Assembly (NCBI RefSeq): GCF_004348825.1
Contig: NZ_SMJU01000001.1
Location: 310,001 to 374,000, forward strand
From: Arundinibacter roseus
Lineage (GTDB): Bacteria > Bacteroidota > Bacteroidia > Cytophagales > Spirosomataceae
Reading direction: 5' to 3'
Length of the DNA: 64,000 nt
Position numbers and translations under genes: made by a program. This document shows positions 52,190 to 60,736 of this stretch, piece after piece; positions within the stretch are counted from its first letter, which is position 1; each line of letters starts with the position of its first letter. Under the pieces are notes generated by a model. It was given only the letters and a program-made list of their open reading frames with translations. It searched no databases and was not told the DNA's origin.

Positions 52190-53545
52190 ATGAATTTGAA
52201 TCAGCTTACGGCAATCTCTCCGGTAGACGGCCGCTATCACAGGCAGGTAACCGAGTTGTCCTCGTACTTTTCGGAATATGCGCTCATTTATTACCGGGTG
52301 TTGGTCGAGGTAGAATATTTTATTGCCCTGTGTGAACTGCCGCTTCCTCAGCTAAACCATATTGACGAGACTTTTTACCCAAAGCTTCGGGATATATACA
52401 AAAACTTTTCGGAGGCTGATGCTCTTCAAATTAAGGAAATAGAGAAAGAGACGAACCATGATGTAAAGGCAGTTGAATATTTTTTAAAGGAAAAATTTGA
52501 AGCCCTCGGCCTCGAAAAATACCTGGAATTCATTCACTTTGGCCTTACTTCACAGGATATTAACAATACAGCAATTCCGCTTTCGCTAAAAGATGCCCTC
52601 GAACGACAGGTAAAGCCTCTCTTTCGGCAGGTACTTTTTGTACTAAAACGGATGTCAATCGAGTGGCGCAATGTACCAATGCTGGCTTTTACCCACGGGC
52701 AGCCTGCATCTCCTACACGGGTTGGGAAAGAGTTTCTGGTGTTCGTAGAAAGAATTGAGCGGCAGTTTGAGCTATTGGATCAAATTCCCTACTCAGCAAA
52801 ATTTGGTGGTGCTACCGGAAACTTCAACGCTCACCACGTGGCTTATCCAAAAATTCAGTGGATGGAATTTGCCCATCATTTTGTAGAAAGCCTGGGACTG
52901 AAACGCAGCCGTCATACCACCCAAATTGAGCACTACGACAATCTTGCCGCCACTTTTGATGGACTGAAACGTCTGAATACTATTTTGCTGGACTTGAACC
53001 GGGATCTGTGGACGTATATTTCGATGCATTATTTTAAACAAAAAATCAAAGCAGGCGAAATTGGTTCTTCGGCGATGCCGCATAAAGTAAATCCAATTGA
53101 CTTTGAAAACTCCGAGGGAAATTTGGGGATCGCCAATGCTCTTTTCGACCATTTTTCATCCAAACTACCCATTTCCCGGCTCCAACGCGACCTCACGGAC
53201 TCTACCGTACTGCGCAACATTGGCGTTCCAATTGCGCATCAGGTCATTGCCCTGCACTCTCTGCTGAAAGGCCTGGGGAAACTGGAACTCAATGATCAGG
53301 CGATTCGGTCAGAACTGGAAGAAAACTGGGTGGTAGTATCCGAAGCGATTCAGACCATTTTACGCCGCGAAGGCTATCCAAAGCCCTACGAAGCCCTGAA
53401 AGAACTGACCCGTACCAACGAGCATATTACCCACGAAGCCATTTCACGATTTATAGAGACTCTGGATGTAGCCGAAAATATCCGGGAAGAGTTAAAGCGC
53501 ATTACGCCATTCAACTATCTCGGAATTGTGGAAGAAACCCGCTAA
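52190..53545 (+). CDS. purB: Adenylosuccinate lyase
   Basis: 451-residue fumarase/aspartase-superfamily lyase that acts twice in purine synthesis, splitting fumarate from SAICAR and from adenylosuccinate. The catalytic flexible loop GSSAMPHKVNPIDFENSEGN is near residue 286-305. GLTSQDINNTA near 125 and FTHGQPASPTRVGKE near 165 carry the conserved His region. The N-terminal LTAISPVDGRYHRQ is characteristic of purB. It ends 13 nt before the convergent proC stop. Confidence 0.97.
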   Translation: MNLNQLTAISPVDGRYHRQVTELSSYFSEYALIYYRVLVEVEYFIALCELPLPQLNHIDETFYPKLRDIYKNFSEADALQIKEIEKETNHDVKAVEYFLKEKFEALGLEKYLEFIHFGLTSQDINNTAIPLSLKDALERQVKPLFRQVLFVLKRMSIEWRNVPMLAFTHGQPASPTRVGKEFLVFVERIERQFELLDQIPYSAKFGGATGNFNAHHVAYPKIQWMEFAHHFVESLGLKRSRHTTQIEHYDNLAATFDGLKRLNTILLDLNRDLWTYISMHYFKQKIKAGEIGSSAMPHKVNPIDFENSEGNLGIANALFDHFSSKLPISRLQRDLTDSTVLRNIGVPIAHQVIALHSLLKGLGKLELNDQAIRSELEENWVVVSEAIQTILRREGYPKPYEALKELTRTNEHITHEAISRFIETLDVAENIREELKRITPFNYLGIVEETR

Positions 53546-53558
53546 GCGGAACGCTATT

Positions 53559-54362
53559 CTATCCGTTTGAAAGTTCCGTAGCTCTTTGTTGGGCGGCATG
53601 AATGCCTCGTATCAGCGAGTCGGCCGTGCCGCCTTCTTCAAATTGCCGCAAAGCTGCCTCGGTTGTTCCTCCTTTGGAAGCGACCGCTTTGATGAGTTCA
53701 TCCAACGAACGGTCGGCAGTATTGATCAGGTGAAAAGAACCCAACATCGTTTGCTTGACAAGCAGCGAGGCAACCGATTCTTCAAAACCCATTTGCTTTC
53801 CGGCTTCAATCATCGCTTTTACGATGTAGAAAAAATAAGCGGGACCACTGCCACTAAGCGCCGTAACGGCATCAAGCTGCGCTTCATCTTCCAAAAACAC
53901 CGACCGCCCCGTAGCGTTAATCAGGTTTTCAATCTTACGCAGCTGATTCATGTCTACTTCGGGAGAAGCCGCATAGGCCGTAATACCCATGCCGAGCATT
54001 GCGGGTGTATTGGGCATCGCCCTGATAACCTCCTGATGATTAAGTGTTTGTTGAATCAGGCTTATGGGAATACCCGCCATAATGGAAAATACTACCTGAC
54101 CGGGCTTAATGACGCTCCGCAACGACTCCTGAACAAGCGAATAATCCTGAGGTTTTACGGAAAGAATCACAAGGTCATAGTCGGCAATTTGTGGGCCGAT
54201 GATTCCGGTTAGGACGCCCGGCTGAAAGCCCCGGAGACTTTCCATGCGTTCAGGACTTTTTTCTACTAACAGAAAATCTTCTTTTTTGACCAGATCAAAT
54301 TTCAGAAAGGCACGGGCAAAAGCCATACCCATATTTCCACAACCGATTATCGCAATTTTCAT
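53559..54362 (-). CDS. proC: Pyrroline-5-carboxylate reductase
   Basis: 267-residue enzyme for the last step of proline synthesis (P5C to proline, using NAD(P)H). The start at 54362 puts the Rossmann motif IAIIGCGNMGMAFARAF at the very N-terminus, as usual; the frame is open 39 codons upstream but crosses the neighbouring terminator. LSVKPQDY, AMPNTPAMLGMGITAY and ALSGSGPAYFFYIVKAM, then the C-terminal VASKGGTTEAAL, are diagnostic. It is monocistronic. Confidence 0.96.
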   Translation of the reverse strand: MKIAIIGCGNMGMAFARAFLKFDLVKKEDFLLVEKSPERMESLRGFQPGVLTGIIGPQIADYDLVILSVKPQDYSLVQESLRSVIKPGQVVFSIMAGIPISLIQQTLNHQEVIRAMPNTPAMLGMGITAYAASPEVDMNQLRKIENLINATGRSVFLEDEAQLDAVTALSGSGPAYFFYIVKAMIEAGKQMGFEESVASLLVKQTMLGSFHLINTADRSLDELIKAVASKGGTTEAALRQFEEGGTADSLIRGIHAAQQRATELSNG

Positions 54363-54429
54363 GAGCCAGAAGGTAGGTTTGAGGCAGTTTGAGACATAAC
54401 TATTTGTTAAAACAGAACGCAAGTTACGA

Positions 54430-54458
54430 AGAAAGCCCGACGGTCGGTCGGGCTTTCT
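54430..54458 (-). terminator. Terminator of the TlpA-like gene
   Basis: Twelve-nt arms AGAAAGCCCGAC / GTCGGGCTTTCT just beyond the 3' end of the TlpA-like gene (minus strand). The T-tail is short. Confidence 0.75.
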
Positions 54459-54481
54459 AAGGTTTATCACCACCTGCAAAA

Positions 54482-55627
54482 CTACTTTTCTCCGTCTAAT
54501 AGCTCAGCCAGTTTGTTTTCAAGTGATGGGCCGCGCAAATTTTTCGCGATTACTTTTCCGTCTTTATCCAACAAATAGGTAGCCGGAATGGCATTGACAC
54601 CGTATAATTGGGCCACAGCTGAGCTCCAGTATTTGAGGTCGGAGCCGTGGGTCCAGGTCAGGCCGTCTTTTTTTATAGCGGCGGTCCAGGCGTTCATATC
54701 TTTGTCCAGCGAAACGCCGTAAATGGCAAATCCTTTGTCTTTATACTTTGCGTACATTTTTACCACGTTGGGGTTTTCCATGCGGCAAGGGCCACACCAC
54801 GACGCCCAAAAATCGAGCAGAACGTATTTGCCACGCAACGACGAAAGACTCACCTGCTGACCTTCGGGGCTATTGAGTGTAAAATCCGGCGCTTCGTCGC
54901 CAACGGCCACTCCTTTGATCCGCTTAATGTAGCCAATATAGGCCTGTACAATTTTTGGGGAAGGATTTTCTTGGGCAAAGCGCTGCGCCACGGCTTCCAT
55001 GTCGGCAAGGTCGCGCTGAGGATTAAGCAGATTATTGGCGGCAAAAATAGCCACGAGCGAAGTTCCCATTTCGGGAATCAGGTTTTTGATTTTTGTAACG
55101 TGCTCGGCTTCTGCCTGCTGAAAATTAGTCTGAATTTCCTGAATTTTCTTCGTGTCTTTTTTCTCGTTAGCCTTAGCGTATTCGTCATTCCATTTGTTCA
55201 CTTTGGAAACCATCGCCTGATTCATATCGATCAGTTGGGCATAGTACTCCATATTTTTAGAGCCCTTGACCTCTGCTTTCCCGGCCACGCCTTTGGAGTC
55301 GGCCTCGTAGCCATCGGCCAGAACGGTCAGTTGCTCGCCGCCTTCAATGAGCAGGATTATTTTTTGGCGCTCAGCGATGTTGAGGATATAAAAATTGCCT
55401 CCATCTTTTTCAACACCTTTGATGGAAAAATTCCCGTTGGCATCCATCGTAGTGGAGTCCAGCGTAGTGGGCGGATTGGTTGAAAATTGCAGATAAATTT
55501 TTTCTCCTGCATTCCCATTTTTTACTTTACCCGAAACCGTAAACTCCTTTGCCACAGGAGTCTCCTGCGCCAATACCGACAGGCTAGTTGCCCACAGCAT
55601 CAGGAAAAATGTCATCTTCTTTATCAT
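54482..55627 (-). CDS. TlpA-like thiol:disulfide oxidoreductase with DUF4369 domain
   Basis: 381 residues with a signal peptide (MIKKMTFFLMLWATSLSVLAQ). The N-terminal DUF4369-type beta domain (about 25-115) is followed by a helical linker and a C-terminal thioredoxin fold with the redox centre C278-GPC281 in FWASWCGPCRMENPNVV. cis-Pro is in INAIPATYLLDKDGKVI. It is predicted to keep envelope thiols reduced or serve cytochrome maturation. Bacteroidota often encode many paralogues, so its specific partner is unknown. Confidence 0.92.
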   Translation of the reverse strand: MIKKMTFFLMLWATSLSVLAQETPVAKEFTVSGKVKNGNAGEKIYLQFSTNPPTTLDSTTMDANGNFSIKGVEKDGGNFYILNIAERQKIILLIEGGEQLTVLADGYEADSKGVAGKAEVKGSKNMEYYAQLIDMNQAMVSKVNKWNDEYAKANEKKDTKKIQEIQTNFQQAEAEHVTKIKNLIPEMGTSLVAIFAANNLLNPQRDLADMEAVAQRFAQENPSPKIVQAYIGYIKRIKGVAVGDEAPDFTLNSPEGQQVSLSSLRGKYVLLDFWASWCGPCRMENPNVVKMYAKYKDKGFAIYGVSLDKDMNAWTAAIKKDGLTWTHGSDLKYWSSAVAQLYGVNAIPATYLLDKDGKVIAKNLRGPSLENKLAELLDGEK

Positions 55628-55660
55628 ATATCTAGTTTAAATTAAGCAGTCTCAACTTAT

Positions 55661-57154
55661 TTATAGTTTTTCGGCCAGCAGCTGATTTATCAGTTTGGGG
55701 TCAGCCGTGCCTTTAGACTTCTTCATGACTTCTCCTACAAAAAGTCCCATCAGCCCTTTTTTTCCTTTTTTATAAGCCGTTACCTTATCCGGCATTGCAT
55801 TTAGCACTTCATCTACCAACGTTTCCAGTTCGTTTGTATTGCGATTTTGCAACCAGTTATTGGTTTCGGCCAATTCGCGTGGCGAACGATCCGGGGCTTG
55901 TAAAAGAGCGGGGAAGGCTTTCTGTGTAGCCGTTGAGTGGCTAATGACCTCCGTTTCCACGAGTGTGATCAATTCCGCAAGCACCTGTGGAGTCAGGCTA
56001 AAATCGGCAATATCCGTACCACTTTCGTTCAGGTACGATTTGACGGGCCCCATCAACCAATTGGAAGCTGTTTTGTAAGCATTAGTATGGCTGCACAGAT
56101 TCTCAAAATAGTGCGCCATTTCGCGGGTATCGGTCAGCTGTTGGGCATCGTAAGCAGGTATGCCGTAGTGCGACACAAATTTTTCACGAAGCTCGCGGGG
56201 CAAGGCCGGCATTCGGCTGCGTATTTCCTGAATGGTCGCTTCGGGCAGCACCACCGGGCACAGGTCCGGGTCTGGAAAGTAGCGGTAGTCATTCATGGTT
56301 TCTTTTACACGCATGCCATAGGTTTCGCCCGTTTCGGCATCAAACATACGGGTTTCCTGAAAAAGCGAATCGCCGTTTTCAAGCGTAGCCACTTGCCGCC
56401 GCCGCTCAAATTCTACGGCCCGCATAATGTTGCGAATCGAATTCATATTTTTGATCTCGACCTTCGTACCCAACTCGGATGCTCCGGCAAGGCGCACCGA
56501 CACATTGACATCGCAGCGAAGCGAGCCTTCTTCCATGTTTCCATCACTTACGTCGAGGTAGCGGGCCAACCGGCGAATCTCGGTAACAAAAGCGCCTGTT
56601 TCTTCGGCTGAGCGCAGGTCAGGTTCGGTTACCATTTCGATCAGGGGCGTTCCGGCGCGATTGTAATCCAGCTGCGTTTCGGTTTGGTTGCCATCGTGAA
56701 CAGATTTCCCTGCGTCTTCTTCGAGATGAATATGATGAAACCGAATCGTTTTCTCGGTCACTTCATGGTCTTTTCCTTTAACCGAAATAGTGACAGCCCC
56801 ACCTACACAAATCGGTGCTTTATCCTGCGAAATCTGATACCCTTTGGGCAGATCGGGATAAAAATAATTTTTTCGGTCAAAAATCGTCCGTTCGCTGATG
56901 GTACATCCGCAGGCCAAACCCATCCGCACGGCGTATTCAACGGCTTTTTTATTCAACTTCGGGAGCGTACCGGGCAAAGCGAGGGTCAGCGGACTGATGT
57001 GCGTGTTGGGCTCGCCGCCAAAACGGTTGGTATCAGACGCAAAAAGCTTGGATTCCGTGAGGAGTTGGCAATGTACTTCCAGGCCGATGACGGTTTCGTA
57101 GCTGCCAAGAAGCTCGTCAGGGATGGTCGTTGGTGTAAGTTTTGTAGAAATCAT
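55661..57154 (-). CDS. gatB: Asp-tRNA(Asn)/Glu-tRNA(Gln) amidotransferase subunit B
   Basis: 497-residue tRNA-dependent amidotransferase subunit that phosphorylates and amidates mischarged Glu-tRNA(Gln) or Asp-tRNA(Asn) with GatA and GatC. Start at 57154 (MISTKLTPTTIPDELLGSYETVIGLEVH) rather than 57178, because a -7 box occupies 57176-57183. Landmarks: IGLEVHCQLLTESKLF, LPGTLPKLN, RKNYFYPDLPKGYQISQ, EDAGKSVHD, and the GatB/Yqey C-terminal helical domain. gatA and gatC are not adjacent. Confidence 0.96.
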   Translation of the reverse strand: MISTKLTPTTIPDELLGSYETVIGLEVHCQLLTESKLFASDTNRFGGEPNTHISPLTLALPGTLPKLNKKAVEYAVRMGLACGCTISERTIFDRKNYFYPDLPKGYQISQDKAPICVGGAVTISVKGKDHEVTEKTIRFHHIHLEEDAGKSVHDGNQTETQLDYNRAGTPLIEMVTEPDLRSAEETGAFVTEIRRLARYLDVSDGNMEEGSLRCDVNVSVRLAGASELGTKVEIKNMNSIRNIMRAVEFERRRQVATLENGDSLFQETRMFDAETGETYGMRVKETMNDYRYFPDPDLCPVVLPEATIQEIRSRMPALPRELREKFVSHYGIPAYDAQQLTDTREMAHYFENLCSHTNAYKTASNWLMGPVKSYLNESGTDIADFSLTPQVLAELITLVETEVISHSTATQKAFPALLQAPDRSPRELAETNNWLQNRNTNELETLVDEVLNAMPDKVTAYKKGKKGLMGLFVGEVMKKSKGTADPKLINQLLAEKL

Positions 57155-57175
57155 AGAAGCAAAGGACAATATGTA

Positions 57176-57183
57176 CAAAGATA
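57176..57183 (-). promoter_or_regulatory. -7 promoter box for gatB
   Basis: Minus strand TATCTTTG matches TAnnTTTG, 22 nt upstream of the chosen ATG at 57154. Confidence 0.45.
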
Positions 57184-57333
57184 GGCAGATAGGACAAAAA
57201 AGGGAAGGATTGGGGCGAATTGGCAGCAGGCCGGTATTTGTGCGGGTTGGCTTGACAACTTATGTTAGAAGTAGTACCTTGTCGGTAGCAGCTTTGTCAG
57301 AAGAAATCTGTAATCAATAAAATTACGTTTTTT

Positions 57334-57645
57334 ATGCAACCAAAATCATCATCTGCCCGCCCTTCGATTTCGAAACTGGCGTTTTGGGATGTGCAATGGG
57401 AATCTATTGACTTTGAAGCGGATAGTTTGTTTGTCATAGGAAAAGTACTCAACTACGGCACCTGGGACGACATTGTTGCCATGCTTCGATACTATGGGCT
57501 GGAACGCGTTCGTGCGGAAGTTGTGCATGGAACGTACTACAAAAAAACTGCTTTATCATTTCTCTGCCTTCTTCTGGAATTGGAAGAACAGGACTTCGTA
57601 GTATATCAACAACGTCAGGCGCGCCGCCCTGCCTGGAACCACTAA
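57334..57645 (+). CDS. DUF6922-type protein, orphaned antitoxin-like partner
   Basis: 103 residues with the composition of DUF6922 proteins found upstream of nucleotidyltransferase (AbiEii-like) toxins in Bacteroidota: LAFWDVQWESIDFEADSLFVIGKVLNYGTWDDIVAMLRYYG and the tail ALSFLCLLLELEEQDFVVY. In intact systems such a gene is followed immediately by the nucleotidyltransferase. Here that gene is reduced to 35 codons. It acts presumably in the cytoplasm as antitoxin; DNA binding is untested. Confidence 0.75.
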   Translation: MQPKSSSARPSISKLAFWDVQWESIDFEADSLFVIGKVLNYGTWDDIVAMLRYYGLERVRAEVVHGTYYKKTALSFLCLLLELEEQDFVVYQQRQARRPAWNH

Positions 57646-57650
57646 GTTTT

Positions 57651-57758
57651 ATGTTACATATCCAAACAGTACCCCCTGACACGTGGATACTATTGCAGCA
57701 ATTAAGCGATATTCTGCACATACGCTGTGTTTCAACCCCTTATATTTCTACCCGATAA
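57651..57758 (+). pseudogene. Remnant of an AbiEii-like nucleotidyltransferase toxin
   Basis: A 35-codon frame starting 5 nt after the DUF6922 stop. Its start, MLHIQTVPPDTWILLQQLSD, resembles the typical beginning of AbiEii/AbiGii toxin proteins (MLH..TV.P.TL.LL..L), but the frame then ends and the conserved GGT...R...D nucleotidyltransferase core is missing. I interpret it as a truncated, inactive toxin gene; the sequence is short, so chance resemblance remains possible. Confidence 0.45.
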
Positions 57759-57846
57759 ATAGCCAACTCCCCGATTTCCCCTTTCCATTCAGCAATCAAC
57801 TTTTTCATTTTTTTCTTCAATCTCTTTTTTTGATAAAATAAATTTA

Positions 57847-57854
57847 TAGTTTTG
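57847..57854 (+). promoter_or_regulatory. -7 promoter box of the ABC/GntR operon
   Basis: TAGTTTTG matches TAnnTTTG. The predicted start of transcription, about 57860, lies inside the adjacent operator-like repeat. Confidence 0.5.
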
Positions 57855-57855
57855 C

Positions 57856-57879
57856 AGTGTACTATTATACTAATACACT
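57856..57879. promoter_or_regulatory. Probable GntR/YtrA operator
   Basis: Inverted arms AGTGTA (57856-57861) and TACACT (57874-57879) with a 12-nt AT-rich centre. Position directly after the -7 box and before the ABC gene, whose operon ends in a YtrA-type GntR repressor, makes autoregulation likely. Confidence 0.65.
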
Positions 57880-57892
57880 ATAACTAAACTCT

Positions 57893-58747
57893 ATGCTAAC
57901 TCTCCAAGATGTATCTTTTGGCTATAACAAGCGCAGGCTGCTGTTTGACAGGCTGTCCATGCAGCTTGAACCGGGAAGTATTTATGGACTTCTGGGAAAA
58001 AACGGAGCGGGAAAGTCCAGCCTGATGCGCTGCATGGCCGGACTGCTTTTTCCGCTCAATGGAAACATTGACATCAACGGGCATGCGCCCAAAAATCGGG
58101 AACCGGCCTTTTTGCAGGACATTTTCTTTATTCCCGAAGAACCCTACCTGCCCAATTTGACAATTGACAAATTTGTAAAAACACGGGCACCCTTTTTCCC
58201 GCAATTCGATGATGCGTTGTTTCTACATTACCTTTCTGAGTGCGAGATTCCGACAGCAGGAAAGCTTAGTGAACTGTCGTTTGGCCAGAAGAAAAAGGTG
58301 CTTATTTCCTTTGCTTTGGCCACCAATGTGCGGATAGTTTTGATGGATGAGCCCACAAATGGCCTCGACATTCCATCCAAAAGTCAGTTTCGGCGTATGG
58401 TATCTCATGCCTTGCAGCCGGATCGCCTGATTCTGATTTCGACGCATCAGCTGCGGGATCTGGAAAATCTGATTGACTATGTTCTGATTCTTCATGAGCA
58501 TAAAATGGTCATGCAGCACAGCTTGCAGGAAATTTCGGAGCGACTGCATTTTGGCGTTCGCCCTTCTCTTGACGAACACGTGTTGTACTCGGAGCCGTCC
58601 CTACAAGGCTACAAAACGGTACGTGTCAATCTACATCAGGAAGAAAGCCGCGTAGAATTTGAGGCGCTTTTTCAGGCCGTGGTGGCGCAGCCCGAACGCA
58701 TTCAAACCTTATTCCAAAACCCCATGCTACAACCCGTTCAAAAATAA
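57893..58747 (+). CDS. ABC transporter ATPase of a YtrA-regulated exporter
   Basis: 284-residue ATPase. Walker A is GKNGAGKSS (about 35-43), Q-loop DIFFIPEEP, signature LSFGQKKKVLISFALA, Walker B IVLMDEPTNGLD, H-loop ISTHQLRDLE. It closely resembles YtrB/BcrA-type exporter ATPases with GntR control. It pairs with the permease gene 9 nt downstream and acts at the inner membrane; the substrate, possibly an antimicrobial peptide or membrane lipid, is unknown. It is the first gene behind the operator. Confidence 0.9.
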   Translation: MLTLQDVSFGYNKRRLLFDRLSMQLEPGSIYGLLGKNGAGKSSLMRCMAGLLFPLNGNIDINGHAPKNREPAFLQDIFFIPEEPYLPNLTIDKFVKTRAPFFPQFDDALFLHYLSECEIPTAGKLSELSFGQKKKVLISFALATNVRIVLMDEPTNGLDIPSKSQFRRMVSHALQPDRLILISTHQLRDLENLIDYVLILHEHKMVMQHSLQEISERLHFGVRPSLDEHVLYSEPSLQGYKTVRVNLHQEESRVEFEALFQAVVAQPERIQTLFQNPMLQPVQK

Positions 58748-58756
58748 AAATCATCT

Positions 58757-59554
58757 ATGAATCAGACATTTAACCTTCATCGTTTCGGGCTGATGGTTCG
58801 GCTTGAACTGGCTGAAAAAGGACAGAGTTATTTGCTGTCCATACTACCTATTTTGCTTTTTCTCTTTGCAATGATGGTACCTATCACCTTTTCCAAAGAG
58901 TATAACTCAAACTTAGAGGGACTGCATCCTGCAGCACTATTACTGTCAGTATTCCTGGGCGGAAGTTTTTATACGAGCCTGGCATTTAATCAATATGGGG
59001 CACCTGCAAATGCAATTTCTGAGGTAATGATTCCGGCTTCGCGCCTGGAAAAATTTTTCTGTGCATGGTTTCTAAATCTGCTATTCATTATACCATTATT
59101 CGGTCTATTTATACTTCTCTCCGACTGGACAACCAATTTTGCCAACCATAGGCTTTCTCAATTAGGTATTCGTGAGCAATACGTTATGCTTCCTGCTGAG
59201 ATGCGTAACACATATTTTCTGTTTTATATAATTATCAATGGATTAGTTTTTCTGGGATCTATATATTTCAAAGAATCTGCTTACCTGAAAACTCTCGGAC
59301 TCACGATTGCGCTTTTCATTGTTCTTCTGGTAGGAAATCAGTGGTTTGCCCGTTACCTCACCTCTTTTCCAAAAAATAGTCTTCACATATCTCCATTCGA
59401 ACCGGGCTGGCAAATAGTTTTAGAAGAATCTTCTACATATCACAATATAATGCTTGCACCGGCAATGCAGACCTATGTAAATTTTCTGCCCTTTCTGGTC
59501 CTAGTAGCCTTGTGGTACATTACGTATATCCGCCTTACCGAAAGAGAAATTTAA
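58757..59554 (+). CDS. ABC-2-like exporter permease
   Basis: 265 residues with about six transmembrane helices, e.g. YLLSILPILLFLFAMMVPIT, AALLLSVFLGGSFYTSLAF, WFLNLLFIIPLFGLFILL, YFLFYIIINGLVFLGSIY and LGLTIALFIVLLVGNQWF. There is no canonical motif beyond this layout, which matches permeases encoded with YtrA-type repressors. It lies between the ATPase (9 nt) and the GntR gene (12 nt). Confidence 0.83.
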   Translation: MNQTFNLHRFGLMVRLELAEKGQSYLLSILPILLFLFAMMVPITFSKEYNSNLEGLHPAALLLSVFLGGSFYTSLAFNQYGAPANAISEVMIPASRLEKFFCAWFLNLLFIIPLFGLFILLSDWTTNFANHRLSQLGIREQYVMLPAEMRNTYFLFYIIINGLVFLGSIYFKESAYLKTLGLTIALFIVLLVGNQWFARYLTSFPKNSLHISPFEPGWQIVLEESSTYHNIMLAPAMQTYVNFLPFLVLVALWYITYIRLTEREI

Positions 59555-59566
59555 CCCCGTAGCCTC

Positions 59567-59947
59567 ATGGAATTTAAAGATAAACAATCCATTTACCTCC
59601 AAATCGCTGACTATGTGTGTGAGCAAATTCTGCTTGGCCAATGGCCTCCGGGCGAGCGTATTCCGTCGGTGCGCGATTTGGCTGCTGCGCTGGAAGTAAA
59701 CCCCAATACGGTCATGCGTACGTATGAATTTTTACAAAGTCAGGAAATTATTGCCAATAAGCGCGGCATTGGATATTCGGCTGCCGAAAATGCCCGTCAG
59801 CTTATTGTGGCCTTCCGGCGGGAGCGTTTTTTAGAAAATGAATTGCCTGAGTTTTTTAAAACGCTGTACTTACTGAACATCTCTATGGATGAGCTGCAAA
59901 CGCGCTACGAACAATTTGTCGCCCTCGAATTTCCATCAACACCTTAA
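59567..59947 (+). CDS. GntR-family transcriptional regulator, YtrA subfamily
   Basis: 126 residues, the short YtrA form: an N-terminal winged helix (IYLQIADYVCEQILLGQWPPGERIPSVRDLAAALEVNPNTVMRTYEFLQSQEIIANKRGIGYSA) and a short helical C-terminal dimerisation segment without effector domain. It is expected to repress its own operon by binding the AGTGTA-N12-TACACT operator at 57856-57879. It is encoded after the permease, in line with the transporter. Confidence 0.93.
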   Translation: MEFKDKQSIYLQIADYVCEQILLGQWPPGERIPSVRDLAAALEVNPNTVMRTYEFLQSQEIIANKRGIGYSAAENARQLIVAFRRERFLENELPEFFKTLYLLNISMDELQTRYEQFVALEFPSTP

Positions 59948-59959
59948 CTCGTAACTCCC

Positions 59960-60646
59960 ATGAAAACCAGCAACCTACTACTCCTGTCCCTGCTTGCCTT
60001 TGTCTTACTGTCAATGGTTGGGGCTAATCTTTCGTTGAAACAACAATTTGATGCCATCGATTGGAGCAATCCGTACCGAGGCTACACCCGTGATTCGCTT
60101 CGGGCATTTAAATATCTCAAAATAACGGGCATACCTTCCCGCTATGTAGCGATTGAGTCCGGCGAAACATTCGAGCTCTGGAAAGCCAATAAGGAGAACC
60201 AACAGTTTACGCTTGGCTGGGAACTGCATGGGGATACCTTGGTGGTAGTTCAAAAAGAAGAACCGTCGGATTTTAGTTATAATTCGGAAAGTATCTTTGA
60301 ATGGTCGCCGGATGCCTATATTAAGGTCCCTGATATTCAAGGAATTTATTCAAGTTCACGCCTCAGGATAACAGCTTTAAAGGGACCTTCATTAGATGTT
60401 TTTCAAGAAGGAAACAAAATGCTTTTCAACCGAAATGCCCTGGATTCTTTGCGTATTTTGGGTACATCCAATAGCCTTCTGACAGTAGACAGTACCAATC
60501 AAATAGGCGTGGCTTCCATTCAAATGCGAAACACAAGCAGCCTGACTATTGGAAAAAATGCAGTAAAAACACTTCATTTACAGGCTGATAGCACTACACA
60601 AATTCGTGTACCTGGCTATTTACTCAGGAATAAAGTTAATCTGTAA
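59960..60646 (+). CDS. Membrane-anchored beta-helix-like protein in the GntR operon
   Basis: 228 residues with an N-terminal signal-anchor (LLLLSLLAFVLLSMVGANLSL). The rest is predicted beta-rich with repeats of short strands (SLRILGTSNSLLTVDSTNQ, GVASIQMRNTSSLTIGKN, AVKTLHLQADSTTQIRV), reminiscent of DUF2807/head-GIN-type beta-helices. It starts 12 nt after the GntR gene and ends at a terminator, so it is the last gene of this operon. Role unknown, perhaps an envelope sensor or scaffold for the exporter. Confidence 0.68.
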   Translation: MKTSNLLLLSLLAFVLLSMVGANLSLKQQFDAIDWSNPYRGYTRDSLRAFKYLKITGIPSRYVAIESGETFELWKANKENQQFTLGWELHGDTLVVVQKEEPSDFSYNSESIFEWSPDAYIKVPDIQGIYSSSRLRITALKGPSLDVFQEGNKMLFNRNALDSLRILGTSNSLLTVDSTNQIGVASIQMRNTSSLTIGKNAVKTLHLQADSTTQIRVPGYLLRNKVNL

Positions 60647-60651
60647 CTAAA

Positions 60652-60681
60652 AAGGCGTGCAACTTCGCAGCTGCACGCCTT
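60652..60681. terminator. Terminator between GntR operon and pntB
   Basis: Perfect 10-nt arms AAGGCGTGCA / TGCACGCCTT between convergent genes; A-run before it and T-containing tail. Confidence 0.8.
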
Positions 60682-60736
60682 CTATGTTTGAGTAAATGGT
60701 TTAGGGTTTTTAAAAGCTAAACCCAACTCCGTTTTT

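Noticed and set aside
54647-55483. 278-codon open frame on the plus strand
   Set aside because: Shadow of the TlpA-like gene, whose CGPC motif and DUF4369 domain are unambiguous on the minus strand.
55937-56611. 224-codon open frame on the plus strand
   Set aside because: Shadow of gatB; composition and lack of motifs argue against coding.
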